The notes under the pieces were generated by a model, which saw only the letters and a program-made list of their open reading frames with translations, was not told the origin of the DNA and did no database searches. This document shows, piece by piece, positions 1 to 7,076 of a stretch of 35,483 bases of DNA. The DNA comes from an uncultured Eubacterium sp. Its GTDB lineage: Bacteria > Bacillota > Clostridia > Lachnospirales > Lachnospiraceae. Location of the stretch: NCBI GenBank assembly GCA_900550135.1, contig URQO01000012.1, positions 1 to 35,483 on the forward strand, given 5' to 3'. Both the position numbers and the translations under genes were made by a program. Within the stretch, counting starts at the first letter, position 1, and every line of letters starts with the position of its first letter.

Positions 1-49
1 GCGACCACCGAGATCTACACTCTTTCCCTACACGACGCTCTTCCGATCT
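1..49 (+). other. Illumina P5/TruSeq universal adapter (assembly contamination)
   Basis: These 49 bases match the last 49 of the 58-nt TruSeq universal adapter from memory, ending in CTCTTCCGATCT. They are library-construction sequence, not genome. Read on the minus strand they encode the artefact peptide GRASCRERV followed by a stop, which falsely ends the first gene. Genomic sequence begins at base 50. Confidence 0.98.
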
Positions 50-293
50 GTGTAGCTGTGATATTTGATTGAACATGAAGATATGCAACACACATAAAAA
101 GACATACAAACGAAACCACTGCAAGGAAGATAACATGAGGTGCACTCATCACTAAAGCTTTTTCATTTACATATTCCTGCTCCACGTGATGTCTGTGTAC
201 TGTTTTATGTTCTCTTTTCTCCTGTGGCACTGCCTGTCTTACTGTATTTCCATATACATATTCACTTCTGTAATCACTTCTTATTCCGCTCAT
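50..293 (-). CDS. ftsL: FtsL-like cell-division protein, 3' truncated by contig end
   Basis: This is the N-terminal 81 residues of a small bitopic membrane protein. It has a charged cytoplasmic part of about 50 residues, then one hydrophobic segment at about residues 54-74, and the genomic sequence ends just after it. It lies directly after mraZ and rsmH, which is the conserved place of FtsL in the dcw cluster. FtsL joins DivIB/FtsQ and DivIC/FtsB in the divisome that activates septal peptidoglycan synthesis. I chose the ATG at 293 because an AAAGGTG site sits 6-8 nt upstream; the GTG at 302 is part of that site. FtsL is poorly conserved, so the name rests on topology and synteny. The periplasmic coiled coil is missing because the contig ends, not because the gene is broken. 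Confidence 0.75.
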
Positions 294-295
294 AT

Positions 296-1231
296 TTAAC
301 ACCTTTCAAATATCCTTAATTTTGAACTCTTCGCCCTCTTGTTGTATTCTATTTCCTCTTCTGACGGGATTATAGGTTTTCTTGTTATCACTTTGCCCTT
401 TGACTGTTTTCCACAAACACACACTGGAAAATCAGGTGGGCATGTACATGGGTTTTCATTTTCCCTAAATTTTATTTTCACTATTCTGTCTTCTAACGAA
501 TGAAATGTTATAATACAAAGTCTTCCATCTTTGTTCAACAAATCAATCATTGTATCAATGGACTCTTTTAAAACTGTCAGTTCTTTGTTTACTTCGATTC
601 GTATTGCCTGAAAAGTTTTCTTTGCAGGATGTCCACCTTTTGCCTGAACTTTCATTGGAATGGCATGTTTTATAACTTCACTTAATTCCTTTGTTGTTTC
701 AAACGGTTTTTCCTTTCTTGCCGCTACTATGTGCTTTGCAATATTCTTTGCAAATTTGTCCTCTCCATAGTCTCTTATTATTCTAAAAAGGTCATGCTCG
801 CTATAATTGTTAACCACATCAGCCGCGCTAAATTCCTGTCTTGTATCCATTCTCATATCAAGTGGTGCATCTGACTTGTAAGAGAAGCCTCTTTCTAAGT
901 TGTCCAACTGATATGACGAAACTCCGATGTCCAATAATATTCCGTCAACCTTTTCAATATTTAATTCCTGTAGTACTTTTTTTATATCACTGTAATTGCT
1001 TCGTACTAAAGTAACCTGCTTTTCAAATTCTTTTAATCTTTCACCTGCGGCTTTTAACGCTTCGCCGTCCTGATCTATTCCTATTAATTTCCCCTTAGGT
1101 GATAATCTTTTAAGTATTTCATAAGAATGTCCTCCACCACCTAATGTTCCATCTACATATACACCGTCCGGTTTTATATTCAAGCCATCAATGGTTTCAT
1201 CCAAAAGAACTGATATATGTTTGAAATCCAT
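296..1231 (-). CDS. rsmH: 16S rRNA (cytosine1402-N4)-methyltransferase
   Basis: RsmH (formerly MraW) uses S-adenosylmethionine to methylate N4 of C1402 in the decoding centre of 16S rRNA. The 311-residue length is normal for the family. The N-terminus carries HISVLLDE and then the SAM-binding loop DGTLGGGGHS at about residues 28-37. GILLDIGVSSYQLD and RGFSYKSDAPLDMRMD follow, and the C-terminal part has CIITFHSLEDRIVK and a short Cys cluster near CTCPPDFPVCVCG. It is the second gene of the dcw operon, 24 nt after mraZ, and its stop codon is 2 nt before the preferred ftsL start. An AGGTC ribosome binding site lies 5 nt before the ATG. Confidence 0.97.
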   Translation of the reverse strand: MDFKHISVLLDETIDGLNIKPDGVYVDGTLGGGGHSYEILKRLSPKGKLIGIDQDGEALKAAGERLKEFEKQVTLVRSNYSDIKKVLQELNIEKVDGILLDIGVSSYQLDNLERGFSYKSDAPLDMRMDTRQEFSAADVVNNYSEHDLFRIIRDYGEDKFAKNIAKHIVAARKEKPFETTKELSEVIKHAIPMKVQAKGGHPAKKTFQAIRIEVNKELTVLKESIDTMIDLLNKDGRLCIITFHSLEDRIVKIKFRENENPCTCPPDFPVCVCGKQSKGKVITRKPIIPSEEEIEYNKRAKSSKLRIFERC

Positions 1232-1255
1232 ATTGACCTACTTTCTAACTGATAA

Positions 1256-1705
1256 CTATACTCCAAGCTCTGCCATATAATCTGCCAAATCTTCAATACG
1301 CTCTTCGGCATCGTCGCTTTCTAAGTATTCGTTCATCTGCTCATTCCAACTATCTATATTCCAAATTTCAATTCTATCACCTACGCCAACCCAAACTACT
1401 TCGCCTGATAAAGATGCGTATTCCCTTAATGTAGAAGGAACAAGTACACGTCCCTGCTTGTCTGCATCAAGGGCTTCCGCACCACCGAGGAAAAATCGAT
1501 TGAAACTTCTTACCTTTTTGTCTGTAAATGGCAAACTGCTAAGTTTTTCCTGTAATGCTTTCCAAGAAGATTCAGGGTACGCAAAAAGACACTTGTCAAT
1601 ACCTCTTGTAACAACAAGTCTTTCGGCAAGATTATCTCTAATTTTTGAAGGGATAACTGTTCTGCCTTTTGTATCCATTTTTTGAGTCTGTTCTCCTGTA
1701 AACAT
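1256..1705 (-). CDS. mraZ: Transcriptional regulator MraZ
   Basis: MraZ is a DNA-binding protein of the SpoVT/AbrB-like swapped-hairpin fold and regulates its own dcw operon. Both tandem half-domains are visible: one around DTKGRTVIPSKIR and one around DKQGRVLVPSTLR, the paired (D/E)xxGR signatures of the family. The ATG at 1705 gives 149 residues, near the usual length of about 143-150, and starts MFTGE. The GTG three codons earlier belongs to the AGGTGAG ribosome binding site and is unlikely to be the start. The gene is first in its operon, followed by rsmH and ftsL. Tandem GTGGTG boxes lie between its promoter and coding region, which fits autoregulation. Confidence 0.96.
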   Translation of the reverse strand: MFTGEQTQKMDTKGRTVIPSKIRDNLAERLVVTRGIDKCLFAYPESSWKALQEKLSSLPFTDKKVRSFNRFFLGGAEALDADKQGRVLVPSTLREYASLSGEVVWVGVGDRIEIWNIDSWNEQMNEYLESDDAEERIEDLADYMAELGV

Positions 1706-1750
1706 ATAACTCACCTACTCTTGTCTTCTACGTAAAATTCTTAACCTAAT

Positions 1751-1787
1751 CACCACATTTCACCACAAAATGGGATGATTTCACCAC
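1751..1787 (-). promoter_or_regulatory. MraZ operator: tandem GTGGTG boxes
   Basis: On the minus strand GTGGTG occurs three times, at 1787-1782, 1766-1761 and 1756-1751. The last two are exactly 10 bp apart and the first is 21 bp from the second, so all lie on about the same helix face. The box context GTGGTGAAAT is repeated. Known MraZ operators are short G-rich direct repeats with about 10-bp periodicity upstream of mraZ, so this is very probably the autoregulatory site. It lies just downstream of the predicted -10 element, where binding would hinder transcription. Confidence 0.8.
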
Positions 1788-1797
1788 TTATGTATAA

Positions 1798-1826
1798 ATT
1801 CTATACCATTTTACTGTGTAATGCAA
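1798..1826 (-). promoter_or_regulatory. Predicted sigma-A promoter of the mraZ-rsmH-ftsL operon
   Basis: The minus strand carries TTGCAT (1826-1821), a 17-bp spacer and TAGAAT (1803-1798). The -10 matches consensus at 5 of 6 positions; the -35 is weaker. The predicted start is near 1791, giving a leader of about 85 nt with the MraZ boxes in its first part. Confidence 0.6.
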
Positions 1827-1903
1827 CCATTTTTTTAATTTTTTTAGATTTTTTTATTTTCCGGAAACTGCCTGTTTATGGGACAAAAATCAGTTTTTTG
1901 TAC

Positions 1904-1952
1904 AAAAAAATCCCCACCAACTCATTATTTATGAATTGGTGGGGATTTTTTC
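1904..1952 (-). terminator. Rho-independent terminator downstream of lgt
   Basis: A 10-bp perfect stem, TCCCCACCAA (1911-1920) with TTGGTGGGGA (1936-1945), is flanked by A-tracts on one side and T-tracts on the other. Either strand would give a hairpin followed by U residues. On the minus strand it lies about 140 nt after the lgt stop and upstream of the mraZ promoter, so it separates the two units. Confidence 0.85.
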
Positions 1953-2091
1953 CACTTTTATGTTGATTTTCTTCAATTATTTTATTATTTGGCAATAATT
2001 AATAAGATATATTCCATTTTTTCCCTTTTCGCAGTCTTTTTATTTTTTGTAATATTAACAACATCCTTTTCTAATTAGACTAATTTGTGTT

Positions 2092-2979
2092 CTATACTGC
2101 TTTTGATGTTTTATATATTCTATATCTTTTTACAACAATAATAGTCAACGCTATTACCGCAAGTACAATTGAAAGTGCCTGTGATACCGGCCAGCCTGTA
2201 ACCGGCATAATCAACTGGTCTGTACGCATGCCTTCTATCACTGCTCGACCAATACCATATCCTAAAAGATACCATAGCATAATTTCTCCGTCGAACTTTT
2301 TCTTTTTTCTAAATACAAGCATAAGAATAAGAACAAACAAATTCCAAACTGATTCATAAAGAAAGGTTGGCTGCACCTGTATAAATCCAATTTCTGACAA
2401 AGATTTGTTGTACATATTCTCCATACCTGTTCTTACTGCGTCAGGTACCTGAGTTATATTGTATCTGTCTCCGAAAAATATTTTCATGGCAAATAAGTTT
2501 TTGTCGCCGACAACTCCTCCAAATGCTTCCCTATTGAAGAAATTGCCGTAACGTCCTATAATCTGACCTAGTATCAGTCCATAAATTGCCGTGTCACATA
2601 CCAATGGAAAAGACATTTTTTTTATTTTTGTATATAAAAAACATGTAATAACTGCAGTAATAACACCACCATAAATTGCCAGTCCACCCTGACGAATGTT
2701 AAATATCTCTGATGGATGGGCACTATAATAATCCCAACTAAATACTACATAATAAAGTCTTGCTCCTATTACACTAAATACTATTGCATAAATAGCAAAA
2801 TCTATATAATTGTTGTAATCCTGGCCTGTTTTTTTTGCCATGTAACAGGCTATAAGGATACCTGCCATCATTCCCAGTGCAATAATACAGCCATAAAATG
2901 CTATATCCATCCCAAACAGATTAAAACTTTTGGGCAAATTTTCAATATTAATATGCAGGTTTGGAAATTGTATATCCAT
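2092..2979 (-). CDS. lgt: Prolipoprotein diacylglyceryl transferase
   Basis: Lgt is a multi-pass membrane enzyme that moves diacylglycerol from phosphatidylglycerol onto the lipobox cysteine of prolipoproteins. The family signature GRYGNFFNREAFG is present in the middle of the protein. The later motif reads QPTFLYESVWNL; the more common form begins HPTQLYE. Several hydrophobic segments are spread along the 295 residues, as expected. I prefer the ATG at 2979 because GAGAG is 7 nt upstream of it but only 1 nt upstream of the ATG at 2985. The gene is monocistronic, divergent from ychF. The 293-nt gap between them holds a TATAAT at 3031-3026 without a good -35 and a short ACCTAC/GTAGGT inverted repeat at 2997-3020. 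A client lipoprotein is encoded at 32854-33558. Confidence 0.96.
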   Translation of the reverse strand: MDIQFPNLHINIENLPKSFNLFGMDIAFYGCIIALGMMAGILIACYMAKKTGQDYNNYIDFAIYAIVFSVIGARLYYVVFSWDYYSAHPSEIFNIRQGGLAIYGGVITAVITCFLYTKIKKMSFPLVCDTAIYGLILGQIIGRYGNFFNREAFGGVVGDKNLFAMKIFFGDRYNITQVPDAVRTGMENMYNKSLSEIGFIQVQPTFLYESVWNLFVLILMLVFRKKKKFDGEIMLWYLLGYGIGRAVIEGMRTDQLIMPVTGWPVSQALSIVLAVIALTIIVVKRYRIYKTSKAV

Positions 2980-3272
2980 AATCATTCTCTCTTTCTACCT
3001 ACAGTATATTTATGGTAGGTTCTACATTATATAACGAATTTTCTAATATTTTTCACAAAACTAATATTATCAATTTATGGCCATTTATACAAGTACAACC
3101 TGCAAAGTTATAAAACATGTTCAAAATTTTTTTCATTACCGGAAAATAAATATTTTCACGTATATTATACTGTGTCCATTGGTAGTAGGTTATATCACAG
3201 TTGCACATTGCCTGTCGTCACAAAATGTGATAGACTATCAGGTGGATTACCAAAGAATGGAGGAAATATAAA

Positions 3273-4370
3273 ATGAAATTAGGTATAGTTGGCTTACCAA
3301 ACGTTGGTAAAAGTACTTTATTTAATTCTTTAACAAAAGCCGGTGCTGAATCCGCAAACTACCCATTTTGTACTATCGACCCAAATGTGGGTATTGTTAC
3401 AGTTCCGGATGAGAGATTAGATAAATTAACAGCAATGTACAACTCAGCAAAAACCATTCCTGCTGTTATTGAATTTGTTGATATTGCAGGTCTTGTAAAA
3501 GGTGCATCTAAAGGTGAAGGATTAGGAAACCAGTTCCTTGCCAACATTCGTGAAGTAGATGCCATTGTACATGTTGTAAGATGTTTTGAAGATACAAATG
3601 TTATTCATGTAGATGGAAGTGTTGATCCTATTAGAGATATTGAAACAATCAACTTAGAATTGATTTTCTCTGATGTGGAAATTTTGGAAAGACGTATTGC
3701 AAAAACAACACGTGGTGCAAGAAACGACAAAACTCTTGCAAAAGAATTGCAGTTCCAGGAATCTATGAAGAAATTCTTAGAAGATGGCAACCTTGCAATC
3801 AAATATGAAACAGATGATGAAGATGAGCAGAAATGGTTGAGCGAATACAATCTTTTAACTGCAAAGCCTGTTATCTTTGCAGCTAATGTTGCTGAAGACG
3901 ACCTTGCAGATGATGGCAATTCAAATGACCATGTTGCTGCTGTTAGAAAGTTTGCTTCTGAAAACAACTGTGAAGTATTTGTTATCAGTGCCGAAATTGA
4001 ACAGGAAATTGCTCAGTTAGACGATGACGAAAAGCAGATGTTCTTAGAAGACTTGGGTATTAAACAGTCTGGTCTTGATAAATTAATCAAAGCAAGCTAC
4101 TCTCTTCTTGGACTTATTAGTTACTTAACTTCCGGAGAAGATGAAACACGTGCCTGGACTATTAAGAAGGGAACTAAAGCTCCTCAGGCCGCAGGAAAAA
4201 TTCATACTGACTTTGAACGTGGTTTCATTTGTGCCGAAGTTGTTGCTTATGATGATTTAATGAAATGTGGTTCTATGAAAGATGCCAAAGAAGCCGGTCT
4301 TGTAGGACTTCAGGGAAAAGATTACGTTGTAAAAGACGGAGACGTTATCACATTTAGATTTAATGTATAA
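3273..4370 (+). CDS. ychF: Redox/ribosome-associated ATPase YchF (Obg family)
   Basis: YchF is a universal Obg-like P-loop NTPase that prefers ATP and associates with ribosomes. At 365 residues it is full length. The N-terminus has the P-loop GLPNVGKST at residues 7-15. The G3 region is VDIAGLVKGASKGEGLGNQFL, with the family-typical hydrophobic residue where other GTPases have the catalytic glutamine. The G4 position reads NVAE instead of NKxD, which is the change that gives YchF its ATP preference. A coiled-coil domain occupies the middle and a TGS domain the last 85 or so residues, ending DGDVITFRFNV. A GGAGG site lies 9 nt before the ATG. This is one of only two plus-strand genes, and it is followed directly by its own terminator. 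Confidence 0.97.
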   Translation: MKLGIVGLPNVGKSTLFNSLTKAGAESANYPFCTIDPNVGIVTVPDERLDKLTAMYNSAKTIPAVIEFVDIAGLVKGASKGEGLGNQFLANIREVDAIVHVVRCFEDTNVIHVDGSVDPIRDIETINLELIFSDVEILERRIAKTTRGARNDKTLAKELQFQESMKKFLEDGNLAIKYETDDEDEQKWLSEYNLLTAKPVIFAANVAEDDLADDGNSNDHVAAVRKFASENNCEVFVISAEIEQEIAQLDDDEKQMFLEDLGIKQSGLDKLIKASYSLLGLISYLTSGEDETRAWTIKKGTKAPQAAGKIHTDFERGFICAEVVAYDDLMKCGSMKDAKEAGLVGLQGKDYVVKDGDVITFRFNV

Positions 4371-4393
4371 TTTTAAAATTCGTATAAAAAATC

Positions 4394-4441
4394 AAAGACT
4401 CTCTCAAGCTAATCAAACAAGTTTAAGTGAGTCTTTTTTTT
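4394..4441 (+). terminator. Rho-independent terminator of ychF
   Basis: The arms AAAGACTC (4394-4401) and GAGTCTTT form the base of a longer imperfect stem enclosing CAAGCT/AGTTTAAG. An eight-T run follows. It lies 24 nt after the ychF stop. Confidence 0.85.
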
Positions 4442-4519
4442 GCGAGTTTTATGTATTTTTTTATTGTTACTTAATGACATTTTTATCAGTTTATATATTT
4501 CTTAATTTGTCCGTTGTGC

Positions 4520-4560
4520 AAAAATAGAACTGTAAGAAAAAATCCTACAGTTCTATATTT
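4520..4560 (-). terminator. Rho-independent terminator of the zinc-ribbon/DUF4234 gene
   Basis: A perfect 10-bp stem TAGAACTGTA (4525-4534)/TACAGTTCTA (4546-4555) has A/T tracts on both sides, so it could work in both directions. On the minus strand it directly follows the TAA at 4561-4563, which supports that TAA as the original end of the frameshifted gene. Confidence 0.8.
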
Positions 4561-5198
4561 TTAGAAACCTTTCTGACGGTTGTATTCTTTAAATAATGCA
4601 TTACTGTTTTTAATTAAGAAATACATTGCAATATACTGACCGATTCCGCAAATAAAATTTCCAATTATCACCATACAAGTATTGTCGTTCCGTTTTCCTG
4701 GAATGATAATCCGTATCTTGGAGCATTGGCTGCCAATCTGTTTCCTATCTTGTAGTACCAGTACCAGCCATAAATGCCACATGTAATAAATGACAATACA
4801 ATAAATGCTGCCAATCCAGGTGTTTGCTCTCCATCACCTTCACATGCAATGTTCATGTCTCTTGCCAACTGATACAAGAAGAAATATCCGTAAATACCAC
4901 ATGTAATAATTGTTAAAAGAATGAATACTACCAAATCTCTATCATCCTTTACACGCTGGCCTACTCCATTGTTAGGGTTGTTGTAATATGCATTGTTATA
5001 ATTTGCATTGTTGGAATTGCAACTGTTGTTGATTGTATCTTTTATATCATCAATAGCACTTCCAATGCCCTGCTCTGCTCTGTTGAACATATCATTTGCA
5101 GCATTTTCAACTTTCTTTCCAACACTAAGTGGTTCTCCACATGCCGGGCAAAACTTTGCTCCATCATCTACCTGCTTTCCACATTTTGGGCAAAACAT
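4561..5198 (-). pseudogene. Zinc-ribbon / DUF4234-like membrane protein, disrupted by a 1-nt frameshift
   Basis: The N-terminus is a zinc ribbon with Cys at residues 3, 6, 17 and 20 (CPKC and CPAC). An Asn/Tyr-rich linker and hydrophobic segments around FILLTIITCGIYGYFFLY and FIVLSFITCGIYGWYWYY follow, then NRLAANAPRYG and FQENGTT, as in DUF4234-type proteins. The frame ends at TGA 4670-4668 right after ILVW. The other frame continues at once with VIIGNFICGIGQYIAMYFLI and a hydrophilic tail to the stop at 4561. One extra G in the TGG codon would join the two into 212 residues, and the 638-nt span is exactly one base short of that. It is either a real recent lesion or a sequencing error. A GGAGG site precedes the ATG. 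Function is unknown. Confidence 0.82.
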
Positions 5199-5336
5199 TT
5201 TTCTTCCTCCTTTAGTATAGAATATATTTTTAAATCAAATAACATTCACTATTTAATTTAGAAATCAACATTTAATCCGTTCCTGCAAACATCATAGGTA
5301 AATTATACCAAATCACAATATTGCTGTAAATATAAA

Positions 5337-5354
5337 ACAGAATTTTCCTTCTGT
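5337..5354 (-). terminator. Probable terminator after rpe
   Basis: On the minus strand ACAGAA/TTCTGT forms a short hairpin with a GGAAAA loop, followed by TTTATATTT. It lies 4 nt after the rpe stop, at the end of the long priA-rpe cluster. The stem is short and AT-rich, so it may be weak. Confidence 0.5.
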
Positions 5355-5358
5355 AAAT

Positions 5359-6021
5359 CTAACTAAAAGAGTGGAACTTTTCTTTGAAAGTTTTGATATT
5401 TTCTTCTATGTCTCCCTTATATACAGCAGAGCCTGCAACTATAACGTTAGCTCCTGCTTTAATAGGCTCCATTACATTATCAGTTGTAATGCCACCATCA
5501 ACCTGTATAAGTAAATCTTTCTTTCCTTTTTTGTCTGCCTCTTTTTTTATTTTGACTACTTTCTTTGTGCAGTCATCTATATATGACTGTCCGCCAAATC
5601 CGGGATGAACTGTCATAACCAAAATCATGTCAACCATATTAATATACGGAATTACTTCTTTTATGTCTGTTTCAGGATTTAATGCAAGCCCAACTTTCAT
5701 ACCTTCATTTTTAATTGCTTCAATAGTAGCCTTCACATTCACACATGCCTCAACATGAATTGTAAGCAAATCTGCTCCGGCATCTTTAAACTGTTTAATG
5801 TATCTTATTGGCTCCTGTATCATAAGATGTACATCAAAAAACTTTTCTGTATATGGTCTTATTGCTTTTACCACTGGCATTCCAAAAGAAATGTTCGGTA
5901 CAAACACTCCATCCATTACGTCAACATGAATCCAGTCACATCCGCCATTGTCAATCTTTTTAACTCCTTCTCCTAAATTTGCAAAATCCGCTGATAAAAT
6001 TGATGGTGATAATTTAATCAT
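5359..6021 (-). CDS. rpe: Ribulose-phosphate 3-epimerase
   Basis: Rpe interconverts D-ribulose 5-phosphate and D-xylulose 5-phosphate in the pentose phosphate pathway. The 220 residues form one TIM barrel. Recognisable elements are LSPSILSADFANLGEGV at the N-terminus, HVDVMDGVFVPNISFG with metal-ligand His and Asp, FDVHLMI, VHPGFGGQ and QVDGGI. The phosphate-binding end is GANVIVAGSAVY. It is the last gene of the cluster, after rsgA, as in many Firmicutes; the thiN gene often found next is absent. A GAGGAG ribosome binding site is present. The 99-nt gap from rsgA holds a 13-bp tandem duplication. Confidence 0.97.
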   Translation of the reverse strand: MIKLSPSILSADFANLGEGVKKIDNGGCDWIHVDVMDGVFVPNISFGMPVVKAIRPYTEKFFDVHLMIQEPIRYIKQFKDAGADLLTIHVEACVNVKATIEAIKNEGMKVGLALNPETDIKEVIPYINMVDMILVMTVHPGFGGQSYIDDCTKKVVKIKKEADKKGKKDLLIQVDGGITTDNVMEPIKAGANVIVAGSAVYKGDIEENIKTFKEKFHSFS

Positions 6022-6085
6022 AATAAGTTTCTCCTCTTTACTATATTTTTGCCTTATTGTTGCTGTTTTTCTGCCATGTCCGTTG

Positions 6086-6111
6086 TCTTAGTTTTTTATC
6101 TTAGTTTTTTA
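6086..6111. repeat. 13-bp perfect tandem duplication
   Basis: TCTTAGTTTTTTA occurs twice head to tail, at 6086-6098 and 6099-6111, between rsgA and rpe. It looks like a slippage or duplication product in non-coding sequence. No function is apparent. Confidence 0.9.
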
Positions 6112-6120
6112 ATTTTTCTT

Positions 6121-7032
6121 TTAATACTTTTGTCTTTCTGCTTCTTTTAACTGATTGTACAAAAGTATATAATTTTCATATCGTGATTGTGATATATTTC
6201 CATTTTTCAATGCTTCTTTTACTGCACAGTCAGGTTCATTGATGTGTGCACAGCCTATAAACCTACATTTGTCTTTGCACTGAAAAAATTCAGGAAAACA
6301 CTCATCTAATTTTTCCTTTGTCATTCCGGGCACAAACAAAGAACTAAATCCCGGCGTATCAAAAACAAATGAGTTGCTGTCTATTTCAAACAATTCTGAA
6401 TGACGTGTAGTATGCTTTCCTCTTCCGATTTTCTCGCTTACACTTCCTGTTTCCATTGTATAATTCTTTGTAAGTGCGTTAAGCATTGAAGATTTGCCCA
6501 CTCCTGAGGGACCTGCGAATACTGTAGTTTTGTTTAGCAGATATTTTTTTATGTGCTCTATGCCCTCTTCTTTTGTGGCACTGGTAAATATAACTTTATA
6601 TCCTGCATTATTGTATGTGGTTTTCAGTTTATCCATATACTCTTCATCTGCAATATCTTTTTTGTTGAAACATATAACTGTTTCAATATTCTGATACTCC
6701 ATCATAACCAAAAACCTGTCTAAAAGATTTAAATTTGGATTTGGTCTTTTAAGGGCAAATACAATAAGTGCCTGATCAACATTTGCAACTGCCGGTCTTA
6801 TTAATTCATTATCCCTTTCTAAAATAGATACTATATTTCCTTTCTTTTCTTTTTCATCAATAATATCTATTTCAACATTGTCACCTACTAAAGGCTTCAT
6901 TTTCTTATTTCTAAATACTCCTTTTGCCTTACATTCATATAATTGTTCTTCCACCAGAACATAATAAAACCCTGCAATACCCTTTATGATTTTTCCCTGC
7001 TTTACTGTTTCACTAACTGTATTATCCTTCAT
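6121..7032 (-). CDS. rsgA: Small ribosomal subunit biogenesis GTPase RsgA
   Basis: RsgA is a circularly permuted GTPase that checks late 30S maturation. The permuted motif order is visible: G4 (FNKKD) comes first, then G1 (GPSGVGKSS), then G3 (DTPGFSS). An OB-fold region precedes the GTPase core. A C-terminal zinc motif runs through CRFIGCAHINEPDCAVK. Length is 303 residues. I chose the ATG at 7032, preceded by AGGA, over the GTG at 7044, which has no upstream site. It follows pknB by 44 nt, and a compact hairpin fills part of that gap. The link to PASTA kinases is conserved; RsgA homologues (CpgA) are known substrates of PrkC, so the neighbourhood may reflect function. Confidence 0.95.
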   Translation of the reverse strand: MKDNTVSETVKQGKIIKGIAGFYYVLVEEQLYECKAKGVFRNKKMKPLVGDNVEIDIIDEKEKKGNIVSILERDNELIRPAVANVDQALIVFALKRPNPNLNLLDRFLVMMEYQNIETVICFNKKDIADEEYMDKLKTTYNNAGYKVIFTSATKEEGIEHIKKYLLNKTTVFAGPSGVGKSSMLNALTKNYTMETGSVSEKIGRGKHTTRHSELFEIDSNSFVFDTPGFSSLFVPGMTKEKLDECFPEFFQCKDKCRFIGCAHINEPDCAVKEALKNGNISQSRYENYILLYNQLKEAERQKY

Positions 7033-7054
7033 ATATCCTACCACTTATAAAAGT

Positions 7055-7072
7055 CCACCCTTTCGGGTGGGC
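7055..7072 (-). terminator. Compact hairpin between pknB and rsgA (possible attenuator)
   Basis: On the minus strand CCACCC and GGGTGG pair around a GAAA tetraloop, followed by ACTTTTATAA. It starts 5-7 nt after the pknB stop. The four-U run is modest, so it may cause partial termination or protect a 3' end. Plus-strand reading gives a longer T-run, but no plus-strand gene is upstream. Confidence 0.5.
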
Positions 7073-7076
7073 CTTT

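Noticed and set aside
3077..3271. Open frame of 64 codons upstream of ychF on plus
   Set aside because: It has no ribosome binding site, unlikely amino-acid content, and runs through the leader and ribosome binding site of ychF. It is treated as non-coding.
4668..4675. Programmed ribosomal frameshift in the zinc-ribbon/DUF4234 gene
   Set aside because: No slippery heptamer or downstream structure is visible at the junction; a missing base explains the data more simply.
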